Shown: positions 1-8,191, numbered from the stretch's first letter. The stretch: 34,834 nucleotides of DNA from Desulfuromonadaceae bacterium (GCA_012512925.1 JAAZDE010000127.1:1-34834), one strand, 5' to 3'. Made by a program: numbers and translations. The notes: generated by a model not told the origin, from the sequence alone.

Positions 1-207
1 CCCTCGCCAGAGATCAGCGGCTTCCTCCAGGGCGTCAGCTTTTCCATGGTCCAGATTATCGAAGAAATCCGGATACTCATCATGGAAGTGAAGAGCCACG
101 TGCGCCAGTTCATGCCCAAGGGTAAACCAAAAGCATTCCAAACGGTCGAAAGGTAAGGTCAGGGAAACAGGGAGGGCGCCGTCGGGCAGGCGTGGACGGA
201 AAACCCG
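1..207 (-). pseudogene. ImmA/IrrE-like metallopeptidase fragment, N-terminus missing
   Basis: Read on the minus strand, this frame encodes a stretch ending in FWFTLGHELAHVALHF, with the HEXXH zinc-protease motif (HELAH) at about 91-105. The FWFTL-HELAHV context is typical of the ImmA/IrrE domain found at the C-terminus of HTH (HigA-like) antitoxins and stress regulators. The frame is closed upstream by a stop at 208-210, and no ATG, GTG or TTG precedes the conserved core, so the N-terminal part, normally a helix-turn-helix in such antitoxins, is absent. It starts inside the 3' end of the Dnmt2-like gene on the same strand in another frame. The rest runs off the left edge. I infer a decayed remnant. 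A frameshifted live gene cannot be excluded without the flanking sequence. Confidence 0.6.
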
Positions 208-1103
208 TTAAGAACTTCGCGTACGGCGCAAACCGACAGGCTGTTGCCGAGCAGCTTCCAGCGCTTGCGCAACGACAATTTTTCAGGAAAGCGGAAGGAA
301 ACGGGGAAGCCGAGCAGGCGGGCGATTTCATGGGGGGCGAAGTGGCGTACTCCATCACGGCAGCGCAGGTAAGAGCCGGCGTGCATCAGTGATTTGCCAT
401 AGCCGCCGGTAAAGCAGGTGGTGTAGGCGGTATCCTCGTCGGGGTCGAGGATGCGGAAACCGTCCCCGAAACGGGTTAGAACTTCGGGAGCGAGGAGCAG
501 CTCCGGCGGCGGGTCATCGTTCAGCGAGAGGTCGAGGAAATCTAGGAGCGGGCGCAAAGGCCTCTCCTCGAATGAGAAACTCGGCCTCAGGGGAAGCCGC
601 GAGGCACTCAGATAGTAGCGGGGGCGGCGCGACGGGATGCCCAGTTCGGTGGGGCAGAGGTGCCGTTCGCGAATCTGGTAGCCTCTTTTCAGCAGAAGGC
701 TGGTCAGCCGGTCCCTGGCCTGGGATAGAGCGAAGCCGGGGACGTTTTCCAGGGCGAGGTGGATGGGCAGGCGGTCTGGAGGAATTTCCGGAAAGACGGC
801 GAGAAGGTGCCCCAGGCTGCGCGCCCTCGGATCATCCAGATCCCTTTTGCGGCCCCGCACCGTGTAGGGCTGGCAGGGTGGGGACAGCCACCAGAGATCG
901 GCGCCGTAACCGGCCAGTTCATCGGCGGTGATCTTTTCCAGGTCGGCCTGGCGGGCCGGGTGTTCCGGGAAGTTCCATCGGTAGACTGCCAGCGCCACCG
1001 CACTCTGGTCCAGGGCGCCGGCAATGCGGATGTTGGTTCCGGCCGCGGCGGCGAAACCGCCGATGCCGCAGAACAGTTCCAGGGCTTTCAGCGGCGGAGT
1101 CAT
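159..1103 (-). CDS. Dnmt2-like C5-cytosine methyltransferase, probable tRNA methyltransferase
   Basis: 314 residues with the C5-cytosine methyltransferase motifs in order: SAM-binding FCGIGGF (11-17), catalytic PPCQPYT with Cys77, ENV (119-121), and GNS near residue 287. Two features point to the Dnmt2 (TRDMT1) branch rather than a restriction methylase. One is the CFT motif at about residues 230-232, followed by a GYGK...GSYL pattern. The other is the short target-recognition region. Dnmt2 proteins methylate cytosine 38 of tRNA, and a Geobacter homologue has been described as acting on tRNA-Glu. The last dozen residues read through into the neighbouring ImmA/IrrE fragment and look unconserved. 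No restriction endonuclease is adjacent. The ATG at 1101-1103 is chosen because the motif I region follows directly. The family is secure; the tRNA substrate is inferred. Confidence 0.85.
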   Translation of the reverse strand: MTPPLKALELFCGIGGFAAAAGTNIRIAGALDQSAVALAVYRWNFPEHPARQADLEKITADELAGYGADLWWLSPPCQPYTVRGRKRDLDDPRARSLGHLLAVFPEIPPDRLPIHLALENVPGFALSQARDRLTSLLLKRGYQIRERHLCPTELGIPSRRPRYYLSASRLPLRPSFSFEERPLRPLLDFLDLSLNDDPPPELLLAPEVLTRFGDGFRILDPDEDTAYTTCFTGGYGKSLMHAGSYLRCRDGVRHFAPHEIARLLGFPVSFRFPEKLSLRKRWKLLGNSLSVCAVREVLNGFSVHACPTAPSLFP

Positions 1104-1386
1104 GAATCATTCCTCATCGATTGTCGATTTTGCTTTCCTTGGGACGTTGACCCGCTTTTTGGCAGGGCAGCGTGCGGCATTATCTCACAAAGCGGAACTT
1201 GTGGAAAAAACTCATTCATTTATCAAGGGGAAATTTTTCTGCCGACCGCGGATTCTGTTGCTTTTCCAGCCCTGATTTTGTTAGTTTTCGAGGTTATCGG
1301 CAACCTGAAGTTGCGCCACCGGGCAGAGCCAAACTGATTGTCCCCGCCTTTCCAATTCTAAATGGACCAGAGGATCGGCAAGATTC
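1104..1386. promoter_or_regulatory. Divergent intergenic region, dnmt2-like / Nramp-like
   Basis: This 283-bp gap separates two divergent genes and must hold both promoters, but no convincing -35/-10 pair was found. A small stem-loop (GCAAC at 1300-1304 with GTTGC at 1310-1314) lies in the probable leader of the Nramp-like gene. AGAGGA about 12 nt before the ATG at 1387 is the likely ribosome-binding site. The leader did not match any riboswitch consensus I could recall, including the manganese yybP-ykoY class, which would have fitted a metal transporter. Confidence 0.35.
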
Positions 1387-2613
1387 ATGAAGGGCGAATC
1401 CAAAATTTTGAAAACCCTCGGCAAGATGGGCCCGGCCTGGATCATCGCCGCCGACGCCTGCGGACCGGCGACTCTGGCCAGTCTTTCCATCGCCGGCGCC
1501 ACCTACGGCTATAAACTGCTCTGGGTAGTGTTGTTGAGCGTCCTGTTCGGCGCCACCGCCCAGCATCTTTCGGTGAAGATCGGTGTCATCGAAGGGCGGG
1601 GGATCATCACCACCACCGAACAGCGTCTCGGGCCGGTCTGGGCCTGGTTTTTGACGGTGGACGCCGTTCTGGTCACTCTGTTGGCGGCTCTGGTTCTGAT
1701 GAACGCCTTGAGCGGCGTCACTTCCCTGGTTACCGGTATCCAAACCCCCTATTGGGGTTTCTTCTTCGCCGCCATTATCTGCCTCATTCTGATCAAGGGA
1801 GGATACCGCTGGTTCGAAATACTGTGCAAAGGGCTTATCGTTCTTATCCTGACCTCCTTCCTCGGTACTCTGGCCTTTGTCGATCTTACATGGACAGAGA
1901 TCGCCGGGGGACTGATGCCCAATCTTCCCGGCGGGATGGATTCGGCCCTGATGATGGCCGCCATCATGGGCGGGGCGGTTCACATCACCATCATCGGCAT
2001 GCACACCTACAACTGCAACGCCAAAAAATGGACCCGCAGCGACCTGCGCCTGGCCAAAATCGACAATGCTCTGTCCATGGGCGGCGCCTTCGGTCTTTAC
2101 AGCATTCTGGTTTTCCTCGTCGCCGCCGCGGTGCTCTTTCCCAATCAGATCAAGGTGGTCACCGCCACCGACGCGGCCTTGAGCCTGAAACCGCTGCTTG
2201 GCTCCGGCGCCATGGCGATCTTTCTCCTCGGGCTGTGGGGGGCGGCTTTTTCGACCCTGTCGCCAACGGTTCTGGCCGGGGTCTATTTCATCATGGACAG
2301 GATGAAGTGGCCCCTCTACGACAACAACCGCGACCGGCGTTTCATCTGGACCGTGATCGGTATCTGCCTGGTGGTCGCCTTTGGGCCCTTCCTCAGGGGA
2401 GGATTTTTTCTGTTGCTTCCCCTGATGCTGGCCCTGGGGCTGTGCGGCACTCCCCTGATTCTTGCCATCATCCTCTACCTTCTGAACAAGGAGGAGATTG
2501 TCGGCGAGGACAAAAATTCCCGGCTGCTCAATTTTCTCGGGGGCATGACCCTTTTGGTCACGATCCTTCTTGCCATGCGTTTTGTCGCTGGGAGGCTGGG
2601 GTTTTTCAGCTGA
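1387..2613 (+). CDS. Divergent Nramp-family membrane transporter lacking the DPGN/MPH metal motifs
   Basis: A 408-residue polytopic membrane protein that aligns with Nramp/MntH in its first helix (GPAWIIAAD, then GATYGYKLLWVV, matching GASFGYQLLWVV of MntH). Classical Nramps move Mn2+ or Fe2+ with protons, using Asp and Asn of DPGN in TM1 and Met of MPH in TM6. Here the DPGN position reads GPAT and the TM6 segment reads GAVHITIIGMHTY, so the Asp, Asn and Met ligands are all replaced. The overall fold is therefore Nramp-like while the substrate is unknown. It is followed 25 bp later by a P-loop NTPase on the same strand, so the two are probably co-transcribed. The ATG at 1387 is preceded by AGAGGA at rather long spacing. 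A long open frame antisense to it is a codon-bias artefact. Confidence 0.75.
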   Translation: MKGESKILKTLGKMGPAWIIAADACGPATLASLSIAGATYGYKLLWVVLLSVLFGATAQHLSVKIGVIEGRGIITTTEQRLGPVWAWFLTVDAVLVTLLAALVLMNALSGVTSLVTGIQTPYWGFFFAAIICLILIKGGYRWFEILCKGLIVLILTSFLGTLAFVDLTWTEIAGGLMPNLPGGMDSALMMAAIMGGAVHITIIGMHTYNCNAKKWTRSDLRLAKIDNALSMGGAFGLYSILVFLVAAAVLFPNQIKVVTATDAALSLKPLLGSGAMAIFLLGLWGAAFSTLSPTVLAGVYFIMDRMKWPLYDNNRDRRFIWTVIGICLVVAFGPFLRGGFFLLLPLMLALGLCGTPLILAIILYLLNKEEIVGEDKNSRLLNFLGGMTLLVTILLAMRFVAGRLGFFS

Positions 2614-2638
2614 GCCGCTGAAGAAGCGTTCCTTTTTC

Positions 2639-3214
2639 ATGAATATTCATATTGAGAATCTTCTCGACAGGAAAACTCTCGTCATCGGCGGCATTAAATC
2701 GGGCAAGACCCGCTTCGCCTGTGCTTTTGTGGAAAAGGTGCTGGCAGAGCGGGAGGATCGGGTGGCGGTGCTCGATTTGGCTCCCGATCTCTATCGCGGG
2801 GTGGGTGGGAAGATGGTTCTTCCCGACCATCCCCGGCTCCGCTATCTGACCACCTGGATCACTGCACCCCGCCTTCGGGGGAGGGATCCCGCCGAGGTGC
2901 TCGAGTTGGCTGAAGGGAACCGGCGGCGCATCGAGATGGTTCTGGAGTCCTATCTCGCCTCACCCGCCCCGATTCTGGTGATCAATGATGTCACTCTTTT
3001 TCTCCATGCCGGATCTGTCGAAAGGCTGATGGAGGTGGCTTCGACCGCCGCCACCCTTTTAGTCAACGCCTATTTCGGGGAAGATTTCGAGGAAATCGCT
3101 CTTTCCCTCCTTGAACGGCGGAAAATGGAGCTTTTCCTGCCATTTTTCGATCGCGTCCTGCGCATGGAAAGGGGACATGTTTTTGAAGAAAGAGGGAACG
3201 CCTCAAGGAAGTAA
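2639..3214 (+). CDS. CobU-like P-loop NTPase of unknown role
   Basis: A 191-residue soluble protein with a Walker A loop GGIKSGKT (residues 17-24) and a probable Walker B segment, ILVINDVTLFL, near residue 110. The order and form of these motifs resemble adenosylcobinamide kinase CobU (GGARSGKS, then DCLTLWL). The similarity is distant, however, and no cobalamin genes lie nearby, so a cobinamide kinase assignment is not justified. The ATG at 2639 is chosen over an in-frame start at 2570 because the earlier start would overlap the Nramp-like gene and precedes no conserved sequence. It follows that transporter by 25 bp, suggesting a two-gene operon and perhaps a nucleotide-dependent function linked to transport. 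The ribosome-binding site is weak (AGAAG about 10 nt upstream). Confidence 0.7.
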   Translation: MNIHIENLLDRKTLVIGGIKSGKTRFACAFVEKVLAEREDRVAVLDLAPDLYRGVGGKMVLPDHPRLRYLTTWITAPRLRGRDPAEVLELAEGNRRRIEMVLESYLASPAPILVINDVTLFLHAGSVERLMEVASTAATLLVNAYFGEDFEEIALSLLERRKMELFLPFFDRVLRMERGHVFEERGNASRK

Positions 3215-3283
3215 GTTTTTTCCTTCTCTGCTAAACTGATATTTGAGGTCCTTTATTCAAGAAAAAAGACGAATGAGACGGTC

Positions 3284-3670
3284 ATGAACAAGGACAACGT
3301 CCTGAACGTCGTAGAGCAATCGGCGGAAAAGCGGGCCCGTTTCCTGGCCGCCTGGAAACAGGGAGTGGAGTTTCTGGGGCCCGGGCTTTTCGGCCCGGCT
3401 TCGCCGAAAACGGCCCGAAGCAAGGAGGAACTGCAGCCGCTGAAAGAGGAGATCGAGGCGGTTTTCAATCGGGAAAGCGGTGGCGAGGAGCAGTTTCTGG
3501 CGGCGATGGTGAGCTTTTTCGATCCCGAATGGGGCGCCGAACTGGCGGCGAGAATCGAATGCTACAAGTCGGTTTGCGGGCTGACCTTCAACCTTGACCA
3601 TGAGCGGATCGAAATTCTGTGTGAGCTGTTGAGGAACTATGAAGGGTGGTGTCTGCATGATGGAGGGTGA
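3284..3670 (+). CDS. Hypothetical protein, 128 residues
   Basis: I do not recognise this family. The product is a small acidic, mostly helical soluble protein without signal peptide or membrane segment. A central stretch around residues 47-60 is rich in Glu and Lys (EELQPLKEEIEAV). Three cysteines lie in the C-terminal third (ECYKSVCG, EILCELL), and a fourth is near the end (GWCLHDGG). It sits 69 bp after the CobU-like NTPase on the same strand and may be the last gene of that run, although the AT-rich gap could hold its own promoter. Codon use matches the neighbours, and the frame is uninterrupted and well filled, so I consider it a real gene. The start has only a poor ribosome-binding site. 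Confidence 0.55.
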   Translation: MNKDNVLNVVEQSAEKRARFLAAWKQGVEFLGPGLFGPASPKTARSKEELQPLKEEIEAVFNRESGGEEQFLAAMVSFFDPEWGAELAARIECYKSVCGLTFNLDHERIEILCELLRNYEGWCLHDGG

Positions 3671-3752
3671 ATTATGCAAACGCAAATGACCGTTTGCCAC
3701 CCTTTGTTCGCCACTCGCCAGGGGAGGCGGTGAGTATATTGAAGAAAAACCG

Positions 3753-4748
3753 TCAGGGTTTGAATCCCTCCACCAAAGAGGACATCTCCCGTTCCCTGAT
3801 CAACCTGATCTTTTTAAAGCCTGCAGCGGCCAGTCCGGCCCTGATTTCCGCAAAAGTGTAACTGTTGCCACCTTCGGTAGAGGTCAGCATATTGACTGCA
3901 AAAAGGGCGCCCTCCGGTGGCATGGTGCGATCGGCGGACATGACATAGTCGCGGATCACGATCCGGCCGCCCGCTTCCAGGGCGCGGAAGATTCGCCGGT
4001 AAAGGGCCAGGTTCTGCTCCGGGCTGTTCTGATGGATGATGGCCGAAAGCAAGGCCAGGTCGTGTCCTGGTGGAAATTCATCCTGGTTGTAATCCCCTGC
4101 GGCCAGCGTCACCCGATCCAACAGGCCGACGGCGAGAAGTCGTTTGCGGGCCATTTCGACAACCCGCGGCAGATCAAAGAGCGTTGCCTTCATTTCCGGG
4201 ACCACCGCAAGAAAAGCGATGGTATAGGTACCGGAACCTCCCCCGACGTCGAGAAGACGGGGGGCCGTTCCCGGAGCGACGGCCGTGACAATCTCAGGGG
4301 CCGCTTTGGCGCCGATCATATGCATGGCGTCGATGAAGGCATTGGCATTGTCCGGTGACAGCACTCCCGTTTCCACCCCGTCCGGCGCTCTGTGGCTTAA
4401 AATGATGTCGTTGAGCCGGGACCAGTTTTGCCACAACCTCCCCATATGAAGCAGCATCGGCAGAATCGAATCCTTTCCATGGGCTGAAAGGAAAGGGACA
4501 GCCGACGCTTCGGTGCAGTAACGCCCCTCCTTTTTGACCAGGAAGCCGAGGGCGCTCAGGGCGTCAAGAAGAATGGTCAGGCCGCGCGTTTCGGCTTTTA
4601 TCTTTTCCGCGGTTTCCCCGGCCGTCAGGGCGGTTTTCTCCAGAAGGCTGAAAAGATCGAGTTCGGCACCGCTGAGAATGACCCGGGCGGCCATGAAACC
4701 ACGCACCGTGCCGAGGATGGATTCCGCCGAATGGTGTTGAGTGCTCAT
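3753..4748 (-). CDS. SAM-dependent O-methyltransferase, CrtF/BchU-like family
   Basis: 331 residues with the two-part layout of the plant/bacterial O-methyltransferase family (PF00891). An N-terminal winged-helix dimerisation region (GETAEKIKAETRGLTILLDAL, residues about 44-64) precedes a class I SAM domain with motif I LLDVGGGSGTYT and acidic loop ATLFDLP. The later segment DLALLSAIIHQNSPEQ matches the catalytic-region pattern of this family. Members methylate small hydroxylated compounds such as carotenoid intermediates, bacteriochlorophyll precursors or quinone-like molecules; the substrate here cannot be told. The start at 4748 is preferred to an ATG 14 codons upstream because GGGAGG lies about 7 nt before it. 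It stands alone and diverges from the VanZ-like gene. Confidence 0.8.
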   Translation of the reverse strand: MSTQHHSAESILGTVRGFMAARVILSGAELDLFSLLEKTALTAGETAEKIKAETRGLTILLDALSALGFLVKKEGRYCTEASAVPFLSAHGKDSILPMLLHMGRLWQNWSRLNDIILSHRAPDGVETGVLSPDNANAFIDAMHMIGAKAAPEIVTAVAPGTAPRLLDVGGGSGTYTIAFLAVVPEMKATLFDLPRVVEMARKRLLAVGLLDRVTLAAGDYNQDEFPPGHDLALLSAIIHQNSPEQNLALYRRIFRALEAGGRIVIRDYVMSADRTMPPEGALFAVNMLTSTEGGNSYTFAEIRAGLAAAGFKKIRLIREREMSSLVEGFKP

Positions 4749-4812
4749 CCTGTTCCCTCCCGAAAAGCGGCTGAAGAGGTTATCCCACAAGGGTCTAGCC
4801 GGTCATCTTTCT

Positions 4813-4830
4813 CACCATAAGGATATGGTG
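4813..4830. promoter_or_regulatory. Dyad between O-methyltransferase and VanZ-like genes
   Basis: An inverted repeat CACCAT-aaggat-ATGGTG lies 65 bp upstream of the O-methyltransferase start in the divergent region 4749-4941. It could be a repressor operator or a small leader hairpin. Weak -10-like sequences (TATGCT minus strand, TAGCAT plus strand) sit near 4892-4898, with poor -35 partners. No regulator is adjacent, so the assignment is tentative. Confidence 0.3.
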
Positions 4831-4941
4831 GAGCTTGCCTCGCGGAATGAAAAGCAGCGGGTAAGCCTTTTCCAACGCCATGAGAAAATGCTAGCATAAA
4901 GAACCGGCGGATGGCGGCAAATCGGCCCGCTAAGGTTTGAG

Positions 4942-5658
4942 ATGTCCGACTGCCGGAGATTTTTGATCTGCTGGCTGAGGTTGACGATGAAATGGCTGAT
5001 CCTGCGTATCCTGATCTTTTTCATCCTGTCATCGGCGTCGTTGCTGTTTTTGACGAAAGGGCAGGAGCTCTTCGACTTCCTGCCGGGAATTACCTCAAAC
5101 CATTTTTTGTTTCTGTGGGGGGCATTTCTGGCCGCCATGCTTCTCCCCTATCTCTTTGGTATCAGGTTTTTCTCAAGGATTGTCCTCGTTCTGCTGATAT
5201 TCCTTGTTTTGGCCGGGACCCTCACCACCCGAAGTTTTCGCTTTCAGATCGTTTCCCAGGTTCGGGAGCAGGTTCACGCCATCTTCCGTCAGAAAGAGCC
5301 GCCGTCCCGGGACTTCAGCGGTGATAAAAAAGCCAAAAGCCTTGAGTCGGGTCAGCCGGCACGGCAGAATCGAGATCTGCCCCGATTCGTGTACCGGGCC
5401 AACAAAACCGGCCATTTCATCCTTTTCGCTCTGTTGACCCTGACCCTTTTGACGGTATCGGCGCCGGGCCGATGGGTGATCGTTCTGGCCGATGTTCTGT
5501 TGCTGGCCGGCAGCACCGAGATGATGCAGCTTTTTGTGCAGGGACGGGCCGCGGGAGTGGGGGATTTTTATCTGGACGCCGGCGGCGGCGCGTTGGGATT
5601 TTTTCTCTGGCTCCTTGGCGTCGCCTGGCGGTCGAGGGACGGTTGCCGTTTTTCCTGA
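4942..5658 (+). CDS. VanZ-like family membrane protein
   Basis: 238 residues with an N-terminal pair of hydrophobic helices, a basic and acidic linker (about 110-150) and a C-terminal VanZ-like block. That block carries the family pattern KTGHFILFALLTL, then STEMMQLFVQGRAAGVGDF followed by a Gly-rich helix (LDAGGGALGFFL). VanZ-like proteins are membrane proteins of mostly unknown function, named after a teicoplanin-resistance accessory protein; no resistance role should be inferred. The second ATG at 4987 is an equally possible start. The gene ends 17 bp before hrpB and is probably co-transcribed with it. Confidence 0.75.
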   Translation: MSDCRRFLICWLRLTMKWLILRILIFFILSSASLLFLTKGQELFDFLPGITSNHFLFLWGAFLAAMLLPYLFGIRFFSRIVLVLLIFLVLAGTLTTRSFRFQIVSQVREQVHAIFRQKEPPSRDFSGDKKAKSLESGQPARQNRDLPRFVYRANKTGHFILFALLTLTLLTVSAPGRWVIVLADVLLLAGSTEMMQLFVQGRAAGVGDFYLDAGGGALGFFLWLLGVAWRSRDGCRFS

Positions 5659-5675
5659 CCTGTGGATGATGATTG

Positions 5676-8186
5676 ATGTCTTTACGCCCTTTCCCTCCGC
5701 TGCCCATCGACAGCGTTCTTCCTGAAATTAAAAAAGCTCTGAATGTCCATGGCGCGGCGGTGTTGCAGGCGCCGCCGGGTGCCGGCAAAACCACGCGGGT
5801 GCCGCTGGCCCTGCTCGACGAGCCCTGGCTGACAGAGCGGTCGATCCTGATGCTTGAGCCGCGCCGCCTGGCGGCGACCAATGCCGCTGCCTACATGGCT
5901 TTTCTGCTCGGCGAGGAGGCGGGGGGAAGGGTCGGCTACGCCATTCGCTACCAGCGCCGCGTATCCCGGGAAACCCGCATCGAGGTGATTACGGAAGGGA
6001 TTCTGACCCGCCGGATGCAACGGGATCCGCTTCTGGAGGGGGTCGGCGCGGTCATTTTCGACGAGTTTCACGAACGCCATCTCCATTCCGATCTGGCCCT
6101 GGCCCTCTGCCTCGACGTCCGTTCCGCCTTGCGGCCGGACCTGCGCATCCTGGTCATGTCGGCCACTCTCGACAGCGAACCGGTGGCCCGTCTGCTCGGC
6201 AACGCGCCGCTGGTGACCAGCCGGGGAAGGGCGTTTCCGGTGACGGTCCGTTATCTGGTTCGCGATCCTGATGGAAATGTCGCCGACTATACCGCCGCGG
6301 CGGTGCGCCGGGCGCTGCGGGACCGCGATGGAGATCTGCTGGTTTTTCTGCCGGGAACGGGGGAGATTCGCCGTTGCCATGAACTTCTGGTCCAGGACGG
6401 CCGCTTTCCCGATGTGGAATTTCTCCCTCTCTACGGCGATCTCCCCTTTGCCGAGCAGCAGCGGGCCATTCTCCCGGGGGAGAGGCGGCGGGTGGTGCTG
6501 GCCACCAACATCGCCGAGACCAGCCTCACCATCGAGGGGGTGCGTATGGTCGTGGACAGTGGTCTGGCCCGCCGTCCCCGCTTTGATCCGGCTTCCGGCC
6601 TGTCGCGCCTGGAGACGGTGAAAATTTCCCGGGCCAGCGCCGAGCAGCGCGCCGGACGGGCGGGCAGGGTGGCGCCGGGGGTTTGCTACCGTCTGTGGAG
6701 TGAAGCGAGCCACGGCACCCTGCTTCCTTTCACGCCGCCGGAAATCCGCTCCGCCGATCTCGCCCCGCTGGGCCTGGAACTGGCTGCCTGGGGGATAACG
6801 GACGCTTCCGCTCTGTCCTGGCTCGATCCCCCTTCCTCCGGCGCTCTGGCCGGAGGAAGGCAGCTGCTGACCTGGCTGGGGGCCTTGGATGACCGGGGGA
6901 GGATCACTGCTCTGGGCCAGGAGATGGCGGAGCTGCCGATCCATCCCCGTCTCGGCCGCCTCCTGACGGCGGCCCACCGCTGGCAAATGGCGGCCTTGGG
7001 GTGTGATCTGGCCGCTCTGCTCGGTGAAGGGGATCTGTTCAAAAGGCGCTCCGCTTCGGGCTGTCGATCCAGAAACGATCTTCTCGATGCTTTCGAGGAG
7101 CAGGTCCGCCAGCGTCGGTGCAGCGGGGATAACTCTTCTTTCGCCGCCGTCGAACGGGCGGCCCTTTTCTGGCGCCGCCATTTGGGGGTCAAAGACGAGG
7201 GGAAACGGCCCGATTCCCGAACTGTGGCCCGTCTTCTAGCCCTCGCCTATCCCGAACGGATCGGCCGGGAACGCCGTCCCGGAAGCCGCAGCTATCTTCT
7301 CGCCGGTGGGCAGGGGGCTGTTCTCGCCCCTACTTCTTCCCTGCACGGCGAACCCTGGATCGTGGCGGCGGAGGTTTGTGAAGGCCAACGGGGTGAGGGG
7401 GAGATCCGCGTTGCCGCCGCCCTTGAAGGTGAAGATATCGAGAAACTTTTTGGAGCAGGGCTGCCCTGGCGGCGGGAGGTTGTCTGGGACGAGCGGGAGA
7501 AGCGGGTCACGACGCAGGAGGTGCGGCGGCTGGGCGCGGTTACGGTGGCGAGCCGGCCGCTGCAGGCCACGGCCGAGGAAGTCGCGGCGGCTTTGCTTCA
7601 AGGGATCCGCGGCATGGGGATGACGGCGCTCAACTGGAGCACAGGGGTTGAACTGCTGATGGCGCGGGTCCGTTTTGCGGCCGCCCTGTTCCCCGAGGAA
7701 GGATGGCCCGACTTCCGCTGCGAGGCGTTGCTGGAGAAAGTGGCGGAATGGCTGCTGCCCTTCCTCGGCGGCATCCGCTCCAGGGCCGAACTGGCCCGCC
7801 TCGATCTGGTGCCGGCCCTGTCGGCGCAACTTTCCCGACCCCAACGCAAAGCCCTCGATGAGCTGGCGCCGACCCACCTGACGGTGCCGAGCGGCTCCCG
7901 CATCCCCCTCGATTATGGTGCCGAAGGCGGTCCGGTGCTGGCCGTCAAACTCCAGGAGTTGTTCGGTCTGGCCGAAACCCCGCGTATCGCCGGAGGGAAG
8001 ATAACGGTGCTGCTCCATCTTCTCTCTCCGGCGCGGCGTCCCATTCAGGTGACCCGCGACCTTGGCCATTTCTGGCGGAAGGTTTACCCCGAAGTGAAAA
8101 GAGAATTGAAAGGACGCTATCCCAAACATCCCTGGCCCGACGATCCCTGGAACGCCGTGCCGACAAGGGGGACGAAAAGGAAATAA
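5676..8186 (+). CDS. hrpB: ATP-dependent RNA helicase HrpB
   Basis: 836 residues, close to the usual length of the bacterial DEAH/RHA helicase HrpB. Counting from an in-frame TTG three bases earlier, Walker A GAGKT is at 36-40, DEFH (motif II) at 130-133, SAT (motif III) at 163-165, and the QRAGRAGR motif VI is near residue 330. The C-terminal HrpB-specific region is complete and ends with WRKVYPEVKRELKGRYPKHP, a hallmark of the family. Such helicases unwind RNA with NTP hydrolysis; HrpB's own cellular substrate is poorly defined. The ATG at 5676 is preferred to the TTG at 5673. It lies in the VanZ-like gene's run with a 17-bp gap. A 499-codon antisense frame inside it is a GC-bias shadow. 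Confidence 0.93.
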   Translation: MSLRPFPPLPIDSVLPEIKKALNVHGAAVLQAPPGAGKTTRVPLALLDEPWLTERSILMLEPRRLAATNAAAYMAFLLGEEAGGRVGYAIRYQRRVSRETRIEVITEGILTRRMQRDPLLEGVGAVIFDEFHERHLHSDLALALCLDVRSALRPDLRILVMSATLDSEPVARLLGNAPLVTSRGRAFPVTVRYLVRDPDGNVADYTAAAVRRALRDRDGDLLVFLPGTGEIRRCHELLVQDGRFPDVEFLPLYGDLPFAEQQRAILPGERRRVVLATNIAETSLTIEGVRMVVDSGLARRPRFDPASGLSRLETVKISRASAEQRAGRAGRVAPGVCYRLWSEASHGTLLPFTPPEIRSADLAPLGLELAAWGITDASALSWLDPPSSGALAGGRQLLTWLGALDDRGRITALGQEMAELPIHPRLGRLLTAAHRWQMAALGCDLAALLGEGDLFKRRSASGCRSRNDLLDAFEEQVRQRRCSGDNSSFAAVERAALFWRRHLGVKDEGKRPDSRTVARLLALAYPERIGRERRPGSRSYLLAGGQGAVLAPTSSLHGEPWIVAAEVCEGQRGEGEIRVAAALEGEDIEKLFGAGLPWRREVVWDEREKRVTTQEVRRLGAVTVASRPLQATAEEVAAALLQGIRGMGMTALNWSTGVELLMARVRFAAALFPEEGWPDFRCEALLEKVAEWLLPFLGGIRSRAELARLDLVPALSAQLSRPQRKALDELAPTHLTVPSGSRIPLDYGAEGGPVLAVKLQELFGLAETPRIAGGKITVLLHLLSPARRPIQVTRDLGHFWRKVYPEVKRELKGRYPKHPWPDDPWNAVPTRGTKRK

Positions 8187-8191
8187 AGGGC

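Noticed and set aside
1158-1180. Sigma-54 promoter (TGGCA...TGC) upstream of the Nramp-like gene
   Set aside because: The spacing between the GG and GC elements is 11 rather than 10, and there is no activator gene nearby.
1291-1386. Manganese or other metal riboswitch in the Nramp-like leader
   Set aside because: Only a 5-bp stem-loop is visible, and no known riboswitch consensus could be matched by eye. A covariance-model search of 1104-1386 would settle it.
1294-2640. Long open frame antisense to the Nramp-like gene
   Set aside because: Its product is low-complexity (Gly, Gln, Asp, His rich) and mirrors the codon bias of the real membrane protein gene; no ribosome-binding site or family motif.
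2639-3214. Calling the P-loop gene cobU
   Set aside because: Similarity is limited to the P-loop and Walker B pattern, and no cobalamin synthesis genes are adjacent.
3667-3861. 64-codon plus-strand frame after the hypothetical gene
   Set aside because: It runs into the conserved 3' end of the O-methyltransferase and has no ribosome-binding site or recognisable content.
4942-5658. Teicoplanin-resistance role for the VanZ-like gene
   Set aside because: No other van genes are present, and VanZ-like domains are widespread without any link to resistance.
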